Source: Coccinella septempunctata (taxonomy: Eukaryota > Arthropoda > Insecta > Coleoptera > Coccinellidae). Taken from it: DNA of 64,000 nt. The DNA is taken from NCBI RefSeq assembly GCF_907165205.1, contig NC_058193.1, forward strand, positions 18,737,521-18,801,520, read 5' to 3'. The notes below the pieces were generated by a model that saw only the letters and a list, made by a program, of their open reading frames with translations, was not told where the DNA came from and did no database searches. Shown here in pieces: positions 44,604-54,788 of this stretch (its first letter is position 1; every line of letters starts with the position of its first letter). A program made the translations under genes and the position numbers.

Positions 44604-45003
44604 GGGTAATGTCAGACGAGACGGTCTTGTCCGAGACATTTCTCGAGAGTAGAACCAGAGTTTTCTATAGACGGCTGTGGTAGAACCGTATCGGAGAGTC
44701 GTCAATGAGTTTCAAATGAACCTGTCAGACGTAGCGGTATGAATCGCCAAGCGTTTTTTAAACCTACTCGAAGGGTCGTCGGGACCACTATATCTGCCTC
44801 GGTTTTTATGAGCCTCTTCTACAGTCATCAGTGGTATGTAGATGGAACAAGTCAGACGCGGCATTTTCATCGTTCTATTCGCGATCTCACACCGCCTTGT
44901 ATTTTGGATATTAACCGACGCGATTGAATCGACGCGCCTGACATCGACCAGAGGAACGCAGCCGGGAAACGTCTCTGTCAAAACCGCTGCGTATGACATA
45001 AGG
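44604..45003. repeat. Weak TIR element in the last syntenin intron
   Basis: GGGTAATGTCAGACGAGACGG at the left is partly mirrored by CCGCTGCGTATGACATAAGG at the right. The interior has several internal imperfect repeats of GTCAGACG. MITE-like, low support. Confidence 0.35.
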
Positions 45004-45020
45004 TTTGTTGTTGAGTTTTG

Positions 45021-45054
45021 CTCAGTCGAAAATGAATTAATTTTCGACTGAGCA
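45021..45054. repeat. Hairpin, 14-bp arms
   Basis: GCTCAGTCGAAAAT and ATTTTCGACTGAGC flank a 6-base centre. Confidence 0.65.
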
Positions 45055-45454
45055 TGCGTCATCCGTTCACAAACGGTTCGGAACTGATGCTAAAACAAAC
45101 CTATTACCCAAAAAGTAGCCCGATGTTTTATATCTCCGGTCAGGAAACAAATAAATAGGATTTTATTTTTCTAAAGGGTTACCTGATTGCTCGAACTCGA
45201 AAGTAAAAATAATGTCAACTGAACAGGGTTTCAAATTTTTATCTGGCCCGTCCCAGCATGTTTTTTTCAACTGGATATATTATGTATTTTTCAGCACTTT
45301 TTAGTATCAACCTGAAAAATAGACGATAATTACTCAATTGATATAATATCTTTTATTCGAAAATATTTGTTTTATATATACCATTTTTGAATTTTCATGC
45401 TTATAGTTTTTTTCAACATTTATCACTCCTCTTAATATTCTCTCATAATTTCAG

Positions 45455-45509
45455 AATGGCAGGTTCTCTTTTGAAGGATCTAATGGACCATTCAATTCCG
45501 AATTTATAA
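45455..45509 (+). CDS. SDCBP: Syntenin, last exon
   Basis: After CATAATTTCAG, the A completes an Arg codon, and MAGSLLKDLMDHSIPNL ends at TAA. This matches the conserved syntenin C-terminus (L-M-D-H-x-I-P). The intron before it contains a TIR-like repeat and a hairpin. Confidence 0.9.
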
Positions 45510-46690
45510 TTTGATCTTCACTGTCTATTTTTGACCATATGTACTATGTATTACTAACTATTATGGCCCAATAAGATTTTGCAATATACTTATAGCTTTA
45601 TCTGAATATATCACAGACGTTATCTTTGATCTAATATATATTATATTCATTTTGTTATTACATAATTAGTATTCTTGTTGCCATGGAACAAGAATGAATA
45701 AGTTATTTATCACTTTTCGAAATGTTATCTTTGATCATTGCTTGTGAGATTAATACTTTGTTTATTTTGATTTTATTAATTATAGTATCTCACAATGACA
45801 TGTGCCACACTTATTATTAATCTGTCAAAGTGATAAGTATTTTGTACTGTGAATTTTATATATTTTTTTTTTCATGAAATTAGTGAATTAACTGATTTCA
45901 GTAGTTACAAATATTTCAAAACAAAGCGGCTTCTGAATTGAAGACCAAACAGAAAATATTGCCAGTCATTTCCGATAAGCTTGAAAATAATAAGTGGCTG
46001 TGAGGAGAAAATCTTGAAGTTTATACAGACGTGGGAAAAAACAGTTTTCTGAAGTTATTTGAAAAAACCTACTATATAAATCTTTATAGGACTAGATATA
46101 TTCTTTTATATTTGAGATTTATTATGTATTCTTTAGCAAATCAAATATATTCTATACCTATTACTGTGTTATGTAAATTCATCATGGATCTAGCAAAAAT
46201 ACGATTGATTCCTAGAAAGTATATACACCCTTGTTTAAACACATCAGTAACTCAAGCGCATTTCACTGCGCCAACTCATTGACTTGACTCAAAATTGCGC
46301 TATAACGCATTGATCTCGAAGTATCGAGTGTGCGACTACTGTACTTCGACACTCTGCGCCGAGTCCCCGGGCTCTTACTTTTAGCTCAAACGACTGCATC
46401 GAGCCTATACTATCGGCTCATTCGGATCTAGTAACAACGCAGTGAATAATTTATTGCGTTGCGTGCTGAGTCGAACGTTGAACTTGCAGATGTTGGCTCA
46501 TTAGGCTCAAGGATCGTTGTGAATAGATAGGAGAGTCATTACTATCATTGGTAATGAAGAACTACTCTCGGGAGTAGTTAAACAATTTGGCATATCAAGT
46601 TGTACGCATGTTTAAACAGTCTAGGCCTAATAAAAAATGACGCACGAAACTGAAGCCAATTCCATATCTAAATATTATCAATAGTTATCC
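45510..46690. other. Syntenin 3' region and intergenic DNA
   Basis: Probably includes the 3' UTR of syntenin. No clear polyadenylation signal chosen. The ORF at 46031-46282 has no recognisable domain. Confidence 0.35.
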
Positions 46691-46693
46691 TAA

Positions 46694-47367
46694 AGCCGGG
46701 TTCAGACGAAGCACACCCACTCGCGAATCGAACCTCGCCACCGACTTGCGCACCAAAACTCATCCTAGCTCCAGTGTTTACACGACGCGCAGTCATACCG
46801 AGTCTTCTTGATGCGCGACTAAAAACCGACCGACGACGGCTCACCATGAGTCTCCTCGGGGGTGAGGTGATCAGCATGTTTAGACAATATAAAAGGCAAA
46901 AGAGTTCTAGTCATAGCATTTATAGACCTGGAAAAAATTTATACGAGTTTTTCAAAATTGATGATATTTCAAATCATGTGGTCAAAAATGTTTCCAACAT
47001 TTTTGTAGCTGGAGACTTTAACGTAAACATTAGAAATAATGATATATATTCACAGCAGTTCTTAAATCTGATGTCTTCCTATAGTTTAGAACCTACTGTA
47101 TATGATTTTACCAGAATAACACCTACTTCAAGGAGTTGTATTGATAATATTTTCACAAATTGTAAAAATTATAATGTTACAATAATTCATAGTCATATCT
47201 CAGATCATAACGCGCAGAAACTAACATTTGAATTATGTAGTATGAATGAAAATGAGGGATAATTTAAGAGAAGTTTCTCTGCCTCAAATAAATTACGACT
47301 CAGAGCTATGCGAGGGACAGGAAGCGAGGCTAGTGCACGAGTAGGTGCGCTTCGTCTAAACCAGGCT
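46694..47367. mobile_element. TIR element carrying a LINE endonuclease piece
   Basis: AGCCGGGTTCAGACGAAGC (46694-46712) and the inverse of 47349-47367 match at 17 of 19 positions, and the similarity goes on for about 25 bases inward (CACCCACTCG against CACCTACTCG). Between the arms is a LINE endonuclease fragment, so either the LINE inserted into a MITE or the sequence was captured. No target duplication was seen. Confidence 0.5.
46886..47262 (+). pseudogene. LINE endonuclease fragment
   Basis: The frame contains IYRPGKNLYEFF, then FVAGDFNVNIRNNDIYSQQF, FTRITPTSRSCIDNIFTN and HSHISDHNAQ. These match the apurinic-type endonuclease of Jockey/CR1-like LINEs (G-D-F-N, T-R-I-T, S-x-I-D-N-I-F-T-N, S-D-H). 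Only the C-terminal half is present, and RT is absent. Confidence 0.75.
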
Positions 47368-47562
47368 CAACATTAGGCGTCGCCGTGCAATAAATTCGAA
47401 TTATCAAATTCTCATCTACAAACTCGACTGACTCTTAAGAGCTCTCTGGCACTTCCAGACCCATTCATGAGATTAATCATATTTTCGAACAAAAATTATG
47501 GTCCATTCAAAAATGGAATATATGAATATAACCTAAAAATCAGATCAGATATATCTCACAAA

Positions 47563-47690
47563 AGAGAATGTTCTTCTTCTTCCTTCAACTATGTCCACGA
47601 CTGCTTAGGCCATTCAGACAAATTCCCAGATCAGCCGAGTGGGCCTGCTGCTAAGCAGATCCAGTAATTCCAATACTCAATCGGATTTTA
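47563..47690 (-). repeat. Interspersed repeat, copy 1 (GAAGAA tail)
   Basis: The reverse complement of this segment matches 59165-59300, including GCTTAGCAGCAGGC, TTTGTCTGAATGGCCTAAGC and a terminal GAAGAAGAA. Probably the 3' end of a LINE or SINE family. Confidence 0.65.
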
Positions 47691-48066
47691 TATAGAGGGT
47701 GACTGGTGATGTAAGGGACAACGGCTAAATGGAGATAGAGGACCTCAAACTGATTGAGAGATCAGAAACTGTTAGAAGAATATTTGTCCTTATAAAGTTT
47801 ACATTATTTTGATGGAGAGTAAATTTAATCGGAAACATACGAGGTGGATTATCGTTCCATATTTTTCAGTTTAGCAGAATGAACAGGAGTTCTGGGAGTA
47901 ATTAAAGTAAGTCAAATAGTCAAACCTATCTTAGGCTAGATGAGCAAGCCGTAGTGACAGCTCTGTCAGGGGGCAAAATATACACCCTTTCTAACTATCA
48001 ACTATCTTTGACTCGAATTTAGTGTTTTTGTTTTATCAGGAATATTGTTTTTCATGACGGGACTAT
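47691..48066. other. Intergenic; includes a LINE tail fragment
   Basis: CAGCTCTGTCAGGGGGCAAA at 47959-48007, ending in CTAACTATCAACTATC, is a diverged copy of the LOA-like LINE 3' end. Nothing else recognised. Confidence 0.5.
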
Positions 48067-48067
48067 A

Positions 48068-48582
48068 CAGTCCCTGGCCATATTATTAGACGCATTGATT
48101 CGATGACAAATCTCAATATTGAATTATTAAATTGAATGTATATGTTACATATACTTCATCTGTAAATGGTTTTCACATATAATATATCATATTCAATAAA
48201 AAATATTGATTTATTGATGATTAAAAATGAAATTCTAATATTTTGCTGAGCCACCCTGTGTAGCTATGAGAGCTTTATACTATCAATGCAGAATTGTTCG
48301 GTTTGCTGCATTCGAAGATAATGATTTCATATGTGGATTATCGAAATAACGTCCGAACCTGCAGAATGCAAGACGTATACTGGAAGACATAGTACTGATT
48401 CATACTTAAGTACTAATACTACAACATCAAAAATAAATGCCAAAAAGAACAATTTAATGAGAGTCGTAGATAAAACTGACATTCTGTGGAAATGAAATTC
48501 AAATATTCTGCTTTTTCCTCGGGCAATACTAGTAAATATAAAAAAAAATCCTCAGTGCGTCTAATAAACTGGCCAGGGACTG
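48068..48582. mobile_element. Tc1/mariner-type MITE, TA flanks
   Basis: CAGTCCCTGGCCA starts the left end and its inverse ends the right, and TTATTAGACGCA matches further in (about 30 bp with two mismatches). TA is present at 48066-48067 and 48583-48584. The 515-bp element has no transposase. Confidence 0.75.
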
Positions 48583-48885
48583 TATATAGCTGTACAGGGC
48601 CGTAGCGAAGAGCTTTTCCGAGGGGGGGGGGAATTCGAATTTTGGCGCCCCTCTTTAAAAAAAATTCACAGGATATCGAAAAAAACAAGGATATGGAAAA
48701 GGTGTATTATGATATGTAATACAAATATGTACCTACAGTTTTTTAAAGAGTTAATTATAAATGAACATGAGTATAAATGAAAATACCTCACAAATATTTC
48801 AAGTAACAAGTGTAATAATAAATCTGTGATTAATTAAACTAATCAACGAAACAAGAAAATATTCTCATAAATATTGCTATTCAGA

Positions 48886-49220
48886 TCACACTTTAATTCT
48901 TCGTTCTTTTAATAGGCTCCAAGAAGTCACTATTGACTCAAGAGAAAGAGTTGCTGCGATTTTTTTTTCGCATTTCAGTAGAAGCAAATCGTTCAGACGC
49001 TGATCAGACATTGTTGTTCTGAGAACATTTTTTACTAACTTAAGTTGACTAAACGTTCTATCGTTAGTACTGGTACCATAACCAGCGGTTACGACAAATC
49101 TTAAAATGTAATCGGCGAGTTTTAACATTTTATATTTCGTTGCCAATACACCAGCTACTTCAGTTAATGATTTACATGATTCGCAATCAGAAAATAAAAT
49201 CATGAGTTCGGTAAGTAATG
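48886..49220 (-). pseudogene. hAT transposase, C-terminal part
   Basis: Encodes TELMILFSDCESCKSLTEVA, then STNDRTFSQLKLVKNVLRTT and MSDQRLNDLLLL. This matches the hAT C-terminal dimerisation block (R-S/T-F-S-x-L-K-x-I/V-K-x-x-L-R-S/T-T-M), although the usual C-E-R is replaced by N-D-R. It is the last part of the ORF cut by the LINE; its codons are in the same frame as 54789-55470 once the LINE and one target copy are removed. Confidence 0.75.
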
Positions 49221-49810
49221 TACGTGCACCGGGTGCACGTACGGGTGTACGAATGTGTATGCTCGTATAGTGTGAGGGGTGAAGCACCAGCCCGGCGCGT
49301 CTCCAGGTGGCGGATAGGAGGACGGCCTCTAACGATGATTTCATATGAGGAGGAGGCCAGCAGGGAAATAAAATCGGCTCGTTGTGCCTAAAACCTCAAC
49401 TGGTAGCCTTTTAAATACCTTGCCGCGGACCAACTTCTCCTGTCTCGGCTGTAGTGTCGTGGCCAAGGGATTGCACCAGGAATACGATGCCAGATGGGAT
49501 CTCGAGCTAACCTCGGGACCATCCTGTTACACCAACGCTTCTTGGCTGTCTGTGGTCATGTCTCGCGGGCCAATGGAGTGGGGGGGGTCTTGGCTTAAAC
49601 ACCTGGACCAAGAGGAAACAACCTCATCAAAAATTCTAAATCCAAGACGGGGAACCAGGTCGAAGGATGCGTGGCTAGATAGAAGACTAGTCCCAACTGG
49701 TTTCAACCTTGGAGCACCGGGGGGAACTCCATTGTATTAACCCCTTACCTCTGCAAGCGGGGCTCTGCAGAGGTGGACCGTTCTGACCCTAGCTTCTCGT
49801 GGGACCTATT

Positions 49811-51007
49811 ATGGATAAAAATACGAAAAACAAAAAAACCACTGGAAAAGAGGTGGAGAAACCCTCCACCTCCTCATCCGGGCACCTTGAAAAGGGGAAG
49901 GTCAAAAGACCAAACAAAAATCGGCTGCCATTTGAGTTGCCCAAGTTGGGAGAACCGGGTGGCAGAGATGACCCACTGAGGAGAGGACTCAGTGGTGCAG
50001 GGGTGCGAAGGTACCTGCGACACCTCCATCAGGGCCTTGCACCTGAGGAGGCTAGGAAGCAAGCTCTTTCGCACCCAACCCCGAAGGTTACACCTACGGG
50101 AAAACATAACAAAAGAGGTCCGGAGCTTATAACACCTCCGACGCGGCCTCTACCAAAGAGGCAGAAGACAGCTGTGGCTAAGACCGGGCAAGTCACTGGC
50201 TATGCAGCAGCTGTCAAAGCTGAGAAAACCTCCAGGGTTGGAATCATGCCCAAGGACTACCCTAAGGCCACCCTGGAGGCAGAGCAACTTTCCTCCCTGG
50301 AAGATATCCTGGTGGAGGAGATGTGCCAGAGCCAGGAAAGGAGGATCCACTTTACTGGCGTTCATTTCAGGAATGGAATGATGCTGGTCGATTGTGGATC
50401 CCAGGGATCTGCGGAATGGATCATGAAATCAGTTCCGCAGCTGAAATCTTGGAAGGGACCCGAGTTGGTGGTGCTAAGGGGAGACGACATCCCCAAGCCC
50501 ACCAACATTACGGTATTCTTTCCAAGAAGCCAAGAAATGGAGCCTGAGAAGATCCTCAGACTCGTTGAAGTTCAGAACTCCAACCTCAATACTGGGGCAT
50601 GGAGAATTCTGAACTCCAGGAAGGAGGGCAAGGGAACAGTCCTCACGATTGGGATCGATCCCCAAACAGAGGAAACCCTGAAGGCAGGGGGATGTTGCCT
50701 TAACTTCCGGTTTGGGCGCATCCCAGTCTCAGGGTTGAAGAATAAGAATGTCCCTGTGGAGGGTTCGGTGGATGTGGAGATGCCCTCCACATCCCGGGAG
50801 CCCGAGGTGCAGGGAGAAGGGGCAGACTCAAGTCTGGGGCAAGCTGTTGGCTCTGCCGGGGCGCCTATGGCGGCGGAGATTCCCTCTGCCGCTCTGGCGG
50901 CTGGGCGCAGCTGTCAGCTGTCCGGGAGTGCCTTCTCGGATTCCGAAAGGGAAGAACACCGTAAGGAATCGGAGGAGGAACAGAAGAAGATGGAGGAGGG
51001 GACGTAA
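49811..51007 (+). CDS. LOA-like LINE ORF1 (Gag-like)
   Basis: The ORF1 protein of the LINE, expected to bind the element RNA. The first ATG of the frame is at 49811 (MDKNTKNKKTTG); a GTG at 49799 is not used. It is about 398 residues with a basic N-terminus rich in Lys, Pro and Ser, and a globular middle (residues about 150-270: NITVFFPRSQEMEPEKILRL, ILNSRKEGKGTVLTIGIDP, CCLNFRFGRIPV) that resembles the DUF4780-like domain of LINE ORF1s. The C-terminal part is acidic (EREEHRKESEEEQKKMEEG). No zinc knuckles were seen. The stop lies in a region where the ORF2 frame is already open. Confidence 0.75.
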   Translation: MDKNTKNKKTTGKEVEKPSTSSSGHLEKGKVKRPNKNRLPFELPKLGEPGGRDDPLRRGLSGAGVRRYLRHLHQGLAPEEARKQALSHPTPKVTPTGKHNKRGPELITPPTRPLPKRQKTAVAKTGQVTGYAAAVKAEKTSRVGIMPKDYPKATLEAEQLSSLEDILVEEMCQSQERRIHFTGVHFRNGMMLVDCGSQGSAEWIMKSVPQLKSWKGPELVVLRGDDIPKPTNITVFFPRSQEMEPEKILRLVEVQNSNLNTGAWRILNSRKEGKGTVLTIGIDPQTEETLKAGGCCLNFRFGRIPVSGLKNKNVPVEGSVDVEMPSTSREPEVQGEGADSSLGQAVGSAGAPMAAEIPSAALAAGRSCQLSGSAFSDSEREEHRKESEEEQKKMEEGT

Positions 51008-51066
51008 AGGGACGGGGTAACCAACGTCCCTCACCCCAAAACAACCACTGCATCTTCTCGAAAGTA

Positions 51067-54000
51067 GTGCAAGTGAACCTGCATCACGCGAAGGGTTCTT
51101 CAGCAGTGGTTGCAAGGTTATTTGCGAGGTTGCAATTAGGCATTGCTCTGATCCAGGAACCCTGGATCAACAAAGAAGGCCAAATCTCAGGATTGGCATG
51201 CAAAGATTCAAAACTGATTTATGACCAGAGGCAGGTATCTCCACGTGCCTGTGTGCTCATAAGAAGCAACATTAAGTATATTTGTGTTTCAGAATACATG
51301 TCTCGGGACCTGATTCCAATCATGGTACACCTCAACGTTGGGGGCATCGACCGGGACATTGTCATAGCATCTGCATACTTCGCTGGAGATGGGCCAATTA
51401 CACCGCCAGAGGAAGTACAGCGGCTAGTAAGATACTGCAACAGCAGGAAGTTGCCAATTATAATTGGATGTGATGCCAACGCACACAACACCACTTGGGG
51501 AAGCACGAACAACAACGCTAGAGGTGAGTGCTTGCTTGAATATCTCTTAGCTAACAATCTCGAGACATTAAATGTGGGGACTACACCAACTTTTGTCACG
51601 AGAGCGAGAGAAGAGGTCCTGGACGTGACAATTGTTAATGTCGCTGCCAGGAAAAATATCACTTCCTGGAGAGTGATGAACGAACCTTCACTCTCTGATC
51701 ATAGAATTATCGAGTTCAAGGTGGAGGGAGAAATAACCTCGCCCCCCTTGATTCGGAATCCCAGAAAAACAGATTGGTTTCTTTACAGAAGCAATCTGAA
51801 GAATAATTTAGAACAAATCGGAATAGGGCGGGAAAAACACCGTCATTACGATTTTGAGCAACATGTAGAGCAGGTAAGTGAGGCAATGATGGAGGCATTT
51901 CACTCTAGCTGCCCATTGACCAAGGCTCGATCAAGTAAAGAAGCTCCTTGGTGGAATGACAACCTGTCAAACCTTCGAAAGGAAGTCCGTCGGCTCTTCA
52001 ACAGAGCCAAACGAGACAGTAACTGGCAAGGGTATACTGAGAAACTCACTCAGTACAACAAGGAGATCAGGAAGGCCAAAAGACTTAATTTTCAAGCCTT
52101 TTGTGAAAATATCACTTCCACTCCCACAACAGCCAGACTTCAGAAGGTCATGGCAAAAGGGGGAACTAACCCCATTATGTCGCTTAAGAAGCCAGATGGT
52201 TCCTACACTGAAGGAGAGAAGGAACGAGCCAGTCTTCTTCTCAAAACACACTTCCCAGGTAGTGAACCAATAGATAGTACTGAAACAGCAATGAAGTACA
52301 CCAAGAACTCCCGCAAGGAGGACTGGGACATTGCTAAGAAAATATTTACAAGGCAACGACTTGAATGGGCCATAAGCACCTTTCAGCCGTATAAATCCCC
52401 AGGAGTGGATGGGGTGTTTCCGATACTCCTGCAGAAAGGAGTGGAGGAGATCCTCCCTCATCTATTAAATATCACAAGGAGCAGCTTGGCATTGGGTCAA
52501 ATACCTAGAAGATGGAGAAGGGCAAAAGTCACCTTCATTCCAAAAGTAGGGAAAAAGGACGGGACTGACCCTCGATCCTTTAGACCCATTTGCTTAACAT
52601 CGTTTCTTCTAAAAACGATGGAGAAAGTAGTGGATAACTACATAAGAGCGGAGTATCTGGAGAAAATACCACTTCACAATTGTCAGCATGCTTACAGGGC
52701 GGGACGTTCAACGGAAACCGCCCTGTATCAGTTGACTGAAGTCATCCAGAGAACTCTGAACAACAAAGAAATCGCCATGTGTGCCTTCCTGGATGTATCT
52801 GGGGCCTTTGACAACACAACACACGTGTCTGTCAGGGATGCACTTAAGAGGCGAGGAGTGAATGATACCATTTTAAAGTGGATGTATGAGGTGTTAACGA
52901 CGAGAATGGCTGAGACATCGATGGGCGATGAAACCGTCTTTGTCAAAGCTACTCGTGGAACACCTCAGGGAGGGGTAATATCTCCCCTCTTATGGAGTCT
53001 AGTAGTAGATGATCTTCTACACAGGCTAACGGAGCTAGACTTCGAATGTGTAGGCTATGCTGATGACATAGTCCTGATAATTAGAGGAAAATTCGAAGGC
53101 ATTCTCTGCGACCTAATGCAGAAGGGCCTTAGAATTATTGAGCAGTGGTGCTTGTCTGTGGGGCTGAACGTTAACCCAACCAAGACCACAGTAGTTCCGT
53201 TCACGCGGAAGAGGAACCTTCCAGCCATGAAGACGTTAACATTAAACGGTAATATCTTGGAGTGGGGGTCTGAAGTCAAATACCTAGGAATAACCCTGGA
53301 TAGCAAACTTCTGTGGAATAAGCATGTTGATAATGCTACTGGCAAAGCTACAAGGGCTCTGATGGCGTGCAGACGTCTATGCGGCAGGAATTGGGGTTGT
53401 AACCCAAAAATACTGCGATGGATGTACGTCATGATTGTAAGACCTATAATCACATATGGGGCAGTAGCCTGGTTTGCTAAGGCAGGTCAGGTAAGTACGA
53501 GGAGAATGCTCGACAGAGTACAAAGGCTTGCCTGTGTGTGCATCACTGGAGCCATGAGGACGTGTCCAACTAGGGCGCTTGAGATCATCACAGACCTCAC
53601 ACCTCTACATCTAGTGATTGATAGGGTAGCTCATGAGGCCATCCTCAGATTATCTAAGGAAGGAACAGGTAACGAGAGAATCAAGAGTCAGAGAGTTTGG
53701 TCCTCCCTGAACGACTACATCTCATCTGCAAACCTTCCTAGTGACTTAATGATCAAGAAAGTAAGCATTGAGAAAAATTTCAGTACAATGCTAAGTAAAA
53801 GAAGAGATTGGGAACGGGAGTACACCGCCTACAATCTTAAAGAAAATACATTAAAATGGTATACAGATGGTTCTAAAACCGCTACAGGAGCTGGCGCTGG
53901 GATTTATGGGGCAAGTACCAAGTGTGCACTATCGTTAGGCTCCTGTACAAGCGTCCTTCAAACGGAAATACTGGCAATCGAAAGATGCCTAGATGTAAAT

Positions 54001-54684
54001 CTAGAAAGAAACTATCAGAAGTGTGATATAGCTATTCATACAGATAGTCAAGCTGCCGTAAAGGCACTGAGCTCCTATGTCATCGACTCAAAGCTGATTT
54101 GGGAGTGCCGGAATAAACTCAATGATGTAGGCAAGAAGAATAAGGTCTCTTTAATCTGGGTTCCCGGTCACTCGGGAATCGTAGGAAACGAGAAGGCCAA
54201 TAAACTTGCCAGAGAGAGCGCACAAACGCCACTCACTGGCCCAGAACCCTTCTGTGGTATAGGAAAATGCACCTACAAGAAGGAGTTTATGGAGAAGGAG
54301 AAAGCCGAAAGGGAAAAACTCTGGCGGAATCTCCCAGGAATGGATCACTCCAAAAAGTTCCTTCGGAACTTTGAAACTGCTGGATCCAAAAAATATCTGG
54401 ATCTCAGTAAGAACCAACTACACCTACTCACTGGCTTTCTCACAGGACATTGTCGCCTAAAGAAGCATCTGTTGAGAATGGGTTTGTCGGACACTGACGA
54501 GTGTAGATTCTGTGGGGAGGAGGAGGAAACTCCTATTCACCTGGTTACGGAATGCTTTGCCATTGCAAGCCAAAGGAAAGAGTGCTTTGGACGAGAAACT
54601 TGTAGGAGTGGGGAATTATCCTCGTTGAAGCCGTCCCAGATATTGGATTTCATCAGATCTCTGGATCTGGAAGGCGAGCTGTAA
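51067..54684 (+). CDS. LOA-like LINE ORF2: endonuclease, RT, RNase H
   Basis: About 1205 codons. Residues 1-230 are an apurinic-type endonuclease (LHHAKGSSAVVARLFARL, IALIQEPWI, GCDANAHNTTWGS, LSDHRIIEFKV). RT follows at about 440-720 (FIPKVGKKDGTDPRSFRPI, AFLDVSGAFDN, GTPQGGVISPLLWSLVVDDL and catalytic GYADDIVL). RNase H lies near 930-1060 (WYTDGSKTATGAGAGIYG, ILAIERCLD, TDSQAAVKAL, VPGHSGIVGNEKANKLA). A CCHC motif (CRFCGEEEETPIHLVTEC) lies near the end. The frame is open back to 50965, overlapping ORF1, and has no ATG before the endonuclease; position 51067 is a GTG. Translation may therefore couple to ORF1 by a minus-one shift or by reinitiation. Confidence 0.92.
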   Translation: MQVNLHHAKGSSAVVARLFARLQLGIALIQEPWINKEGQISGLACKDSKLIYDQRQVSPRACVLIRSNIKYICVSEYMSRDLIPIMVHLNVGGIDRDIVIASAYFAGDGPITPPEEVQRLVRYCNSRKLPIIIGCDANAHNTTWGSTNNNARGECLLEYLLANNLETLNVGTTPTFVTRAREEVLDVTIVNVAARKNITSWRVMNEPSLSDHRIIEFKVEGEITSPPLIRNPRKTDWFLYRSNLKNNLEQIGIGREKHRHYDFEQHVEQVSEAMMEAFHSSCPLTKARSSKEAPWWNDNLSNLRKEVRRLFNRAKRDSNWQGYTEKLTQYNKEIRKAKRLNFQAFCENITSTPTTARLQKVMAKGGTNPIMSLKKPDGSYTEGEKERASLLLKTHFPGSEPIDSTETAMKYTKNSRKEDWDIAKKIFTRQRLEWAISTFQPYKSPGVDGVFPILLQKGVEEILPHLLNITRSSLALGQIPRRWRRAKVTFIPKVGKKDGTDPRSFRPICLTSFLLKTMEKVVDNYIRAEYLEKIPLHNCQHAYRAGRSTETALYQLTEVIQRTLNNKEIAMCAFLDVSGAFDNTTHVSVRDALKRRGVNDTILKWMYEVLTTRMAETSMGDETVFVKATRGTPQGGVISPLLWSLVVDDLLHRLTELDFECVGYADDIVLIIRGKFEGILCDLMQKGLRIIEQWCLSVGLNVNPTKTTVVPFTRKRNLPAMKTLTLNGNILEWGSEVKYLGITLDSKLLWNKHVDNATGKATRALMACRRLCGRNWGCNPKILRWMYVMIVRPIITYGAVAWFAKAGQVSTRRMLDRVQRLACVCITGAMRTCPTRALEIITDLTPLHLVIDRVAHEAILRLSKEGTGNERIKSQRVWSSLNDYISSANLPSDLMIKKVSIEKNFSTMLSKRRDWEREYTAYNLKENTLKWYTDGSKTATGAGAGIYGASTKCALSLGSCTSVLQTEILAIERCLDVNLERNYQKCDIAIHTDSQAAVKALSSYVIDSKLIWECRNKLNDVGKKNKVSLIWVPGHSGIVGNEKANKLARESAQTPLTGPEPFCGIGKCTYKKEFMEKEKAEREKLWRNLPGMDHSKKFLRNFETAGSKKYLDLSKNQLHLLTGFLTGHCRLKKHLLRMGLSDTDECRFCGEEEETPIHLVTECFAIASQRKECFGRETCRSGELSSLKPSQILDFIRSLDLEGEL

Positions 54685-54788
54685 AGGGCGCAATGAAAAC
54701 AGCTCTGTTAGGGGGCACAATAAACCTTAAGGTCGCAGTGAACTGTAACCCCTTCACACTATAACTATAACTATAACTATAAGTAATG

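Larger units (their letters stand above)
49221..54779 (+). mobile_element. Full-length LOA-like LINE with both ORFs open
   Basis: The 5.56-kb insert is flanked by TAAGTAATG at 49212-49220 and 54780-54788 and ends in a (ACTATA)n tail. It has a leader of about 590 bases, ORF1 (49811-51007) and ORF2 (51067-54684). Two truncated copies of the same 3' end occur at 25029-25111 and 47959-48007. The domain order EN-RT-RNase H-CCHC fits the I/LOA group. Intact ORFs and exact duplication indicate a recent insertion. Confidence 0.9.

Noticed and set aside
45021..45054. Hairpin as a transcription terminator
   Set aside because: In a eukaryotic intron a hairpin is not a terminator; listed only as a repeat.
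46668..46877. Arg-rich minus-strand ORF
   Set aside because: Falls on the GC-rich inverted repeat end of the TIR element and has no domain.
51219..51662. 147-codon minus-strand ORF
   Set aside because: It is a shadow of the LINE endonuclease frame on the plus strand.
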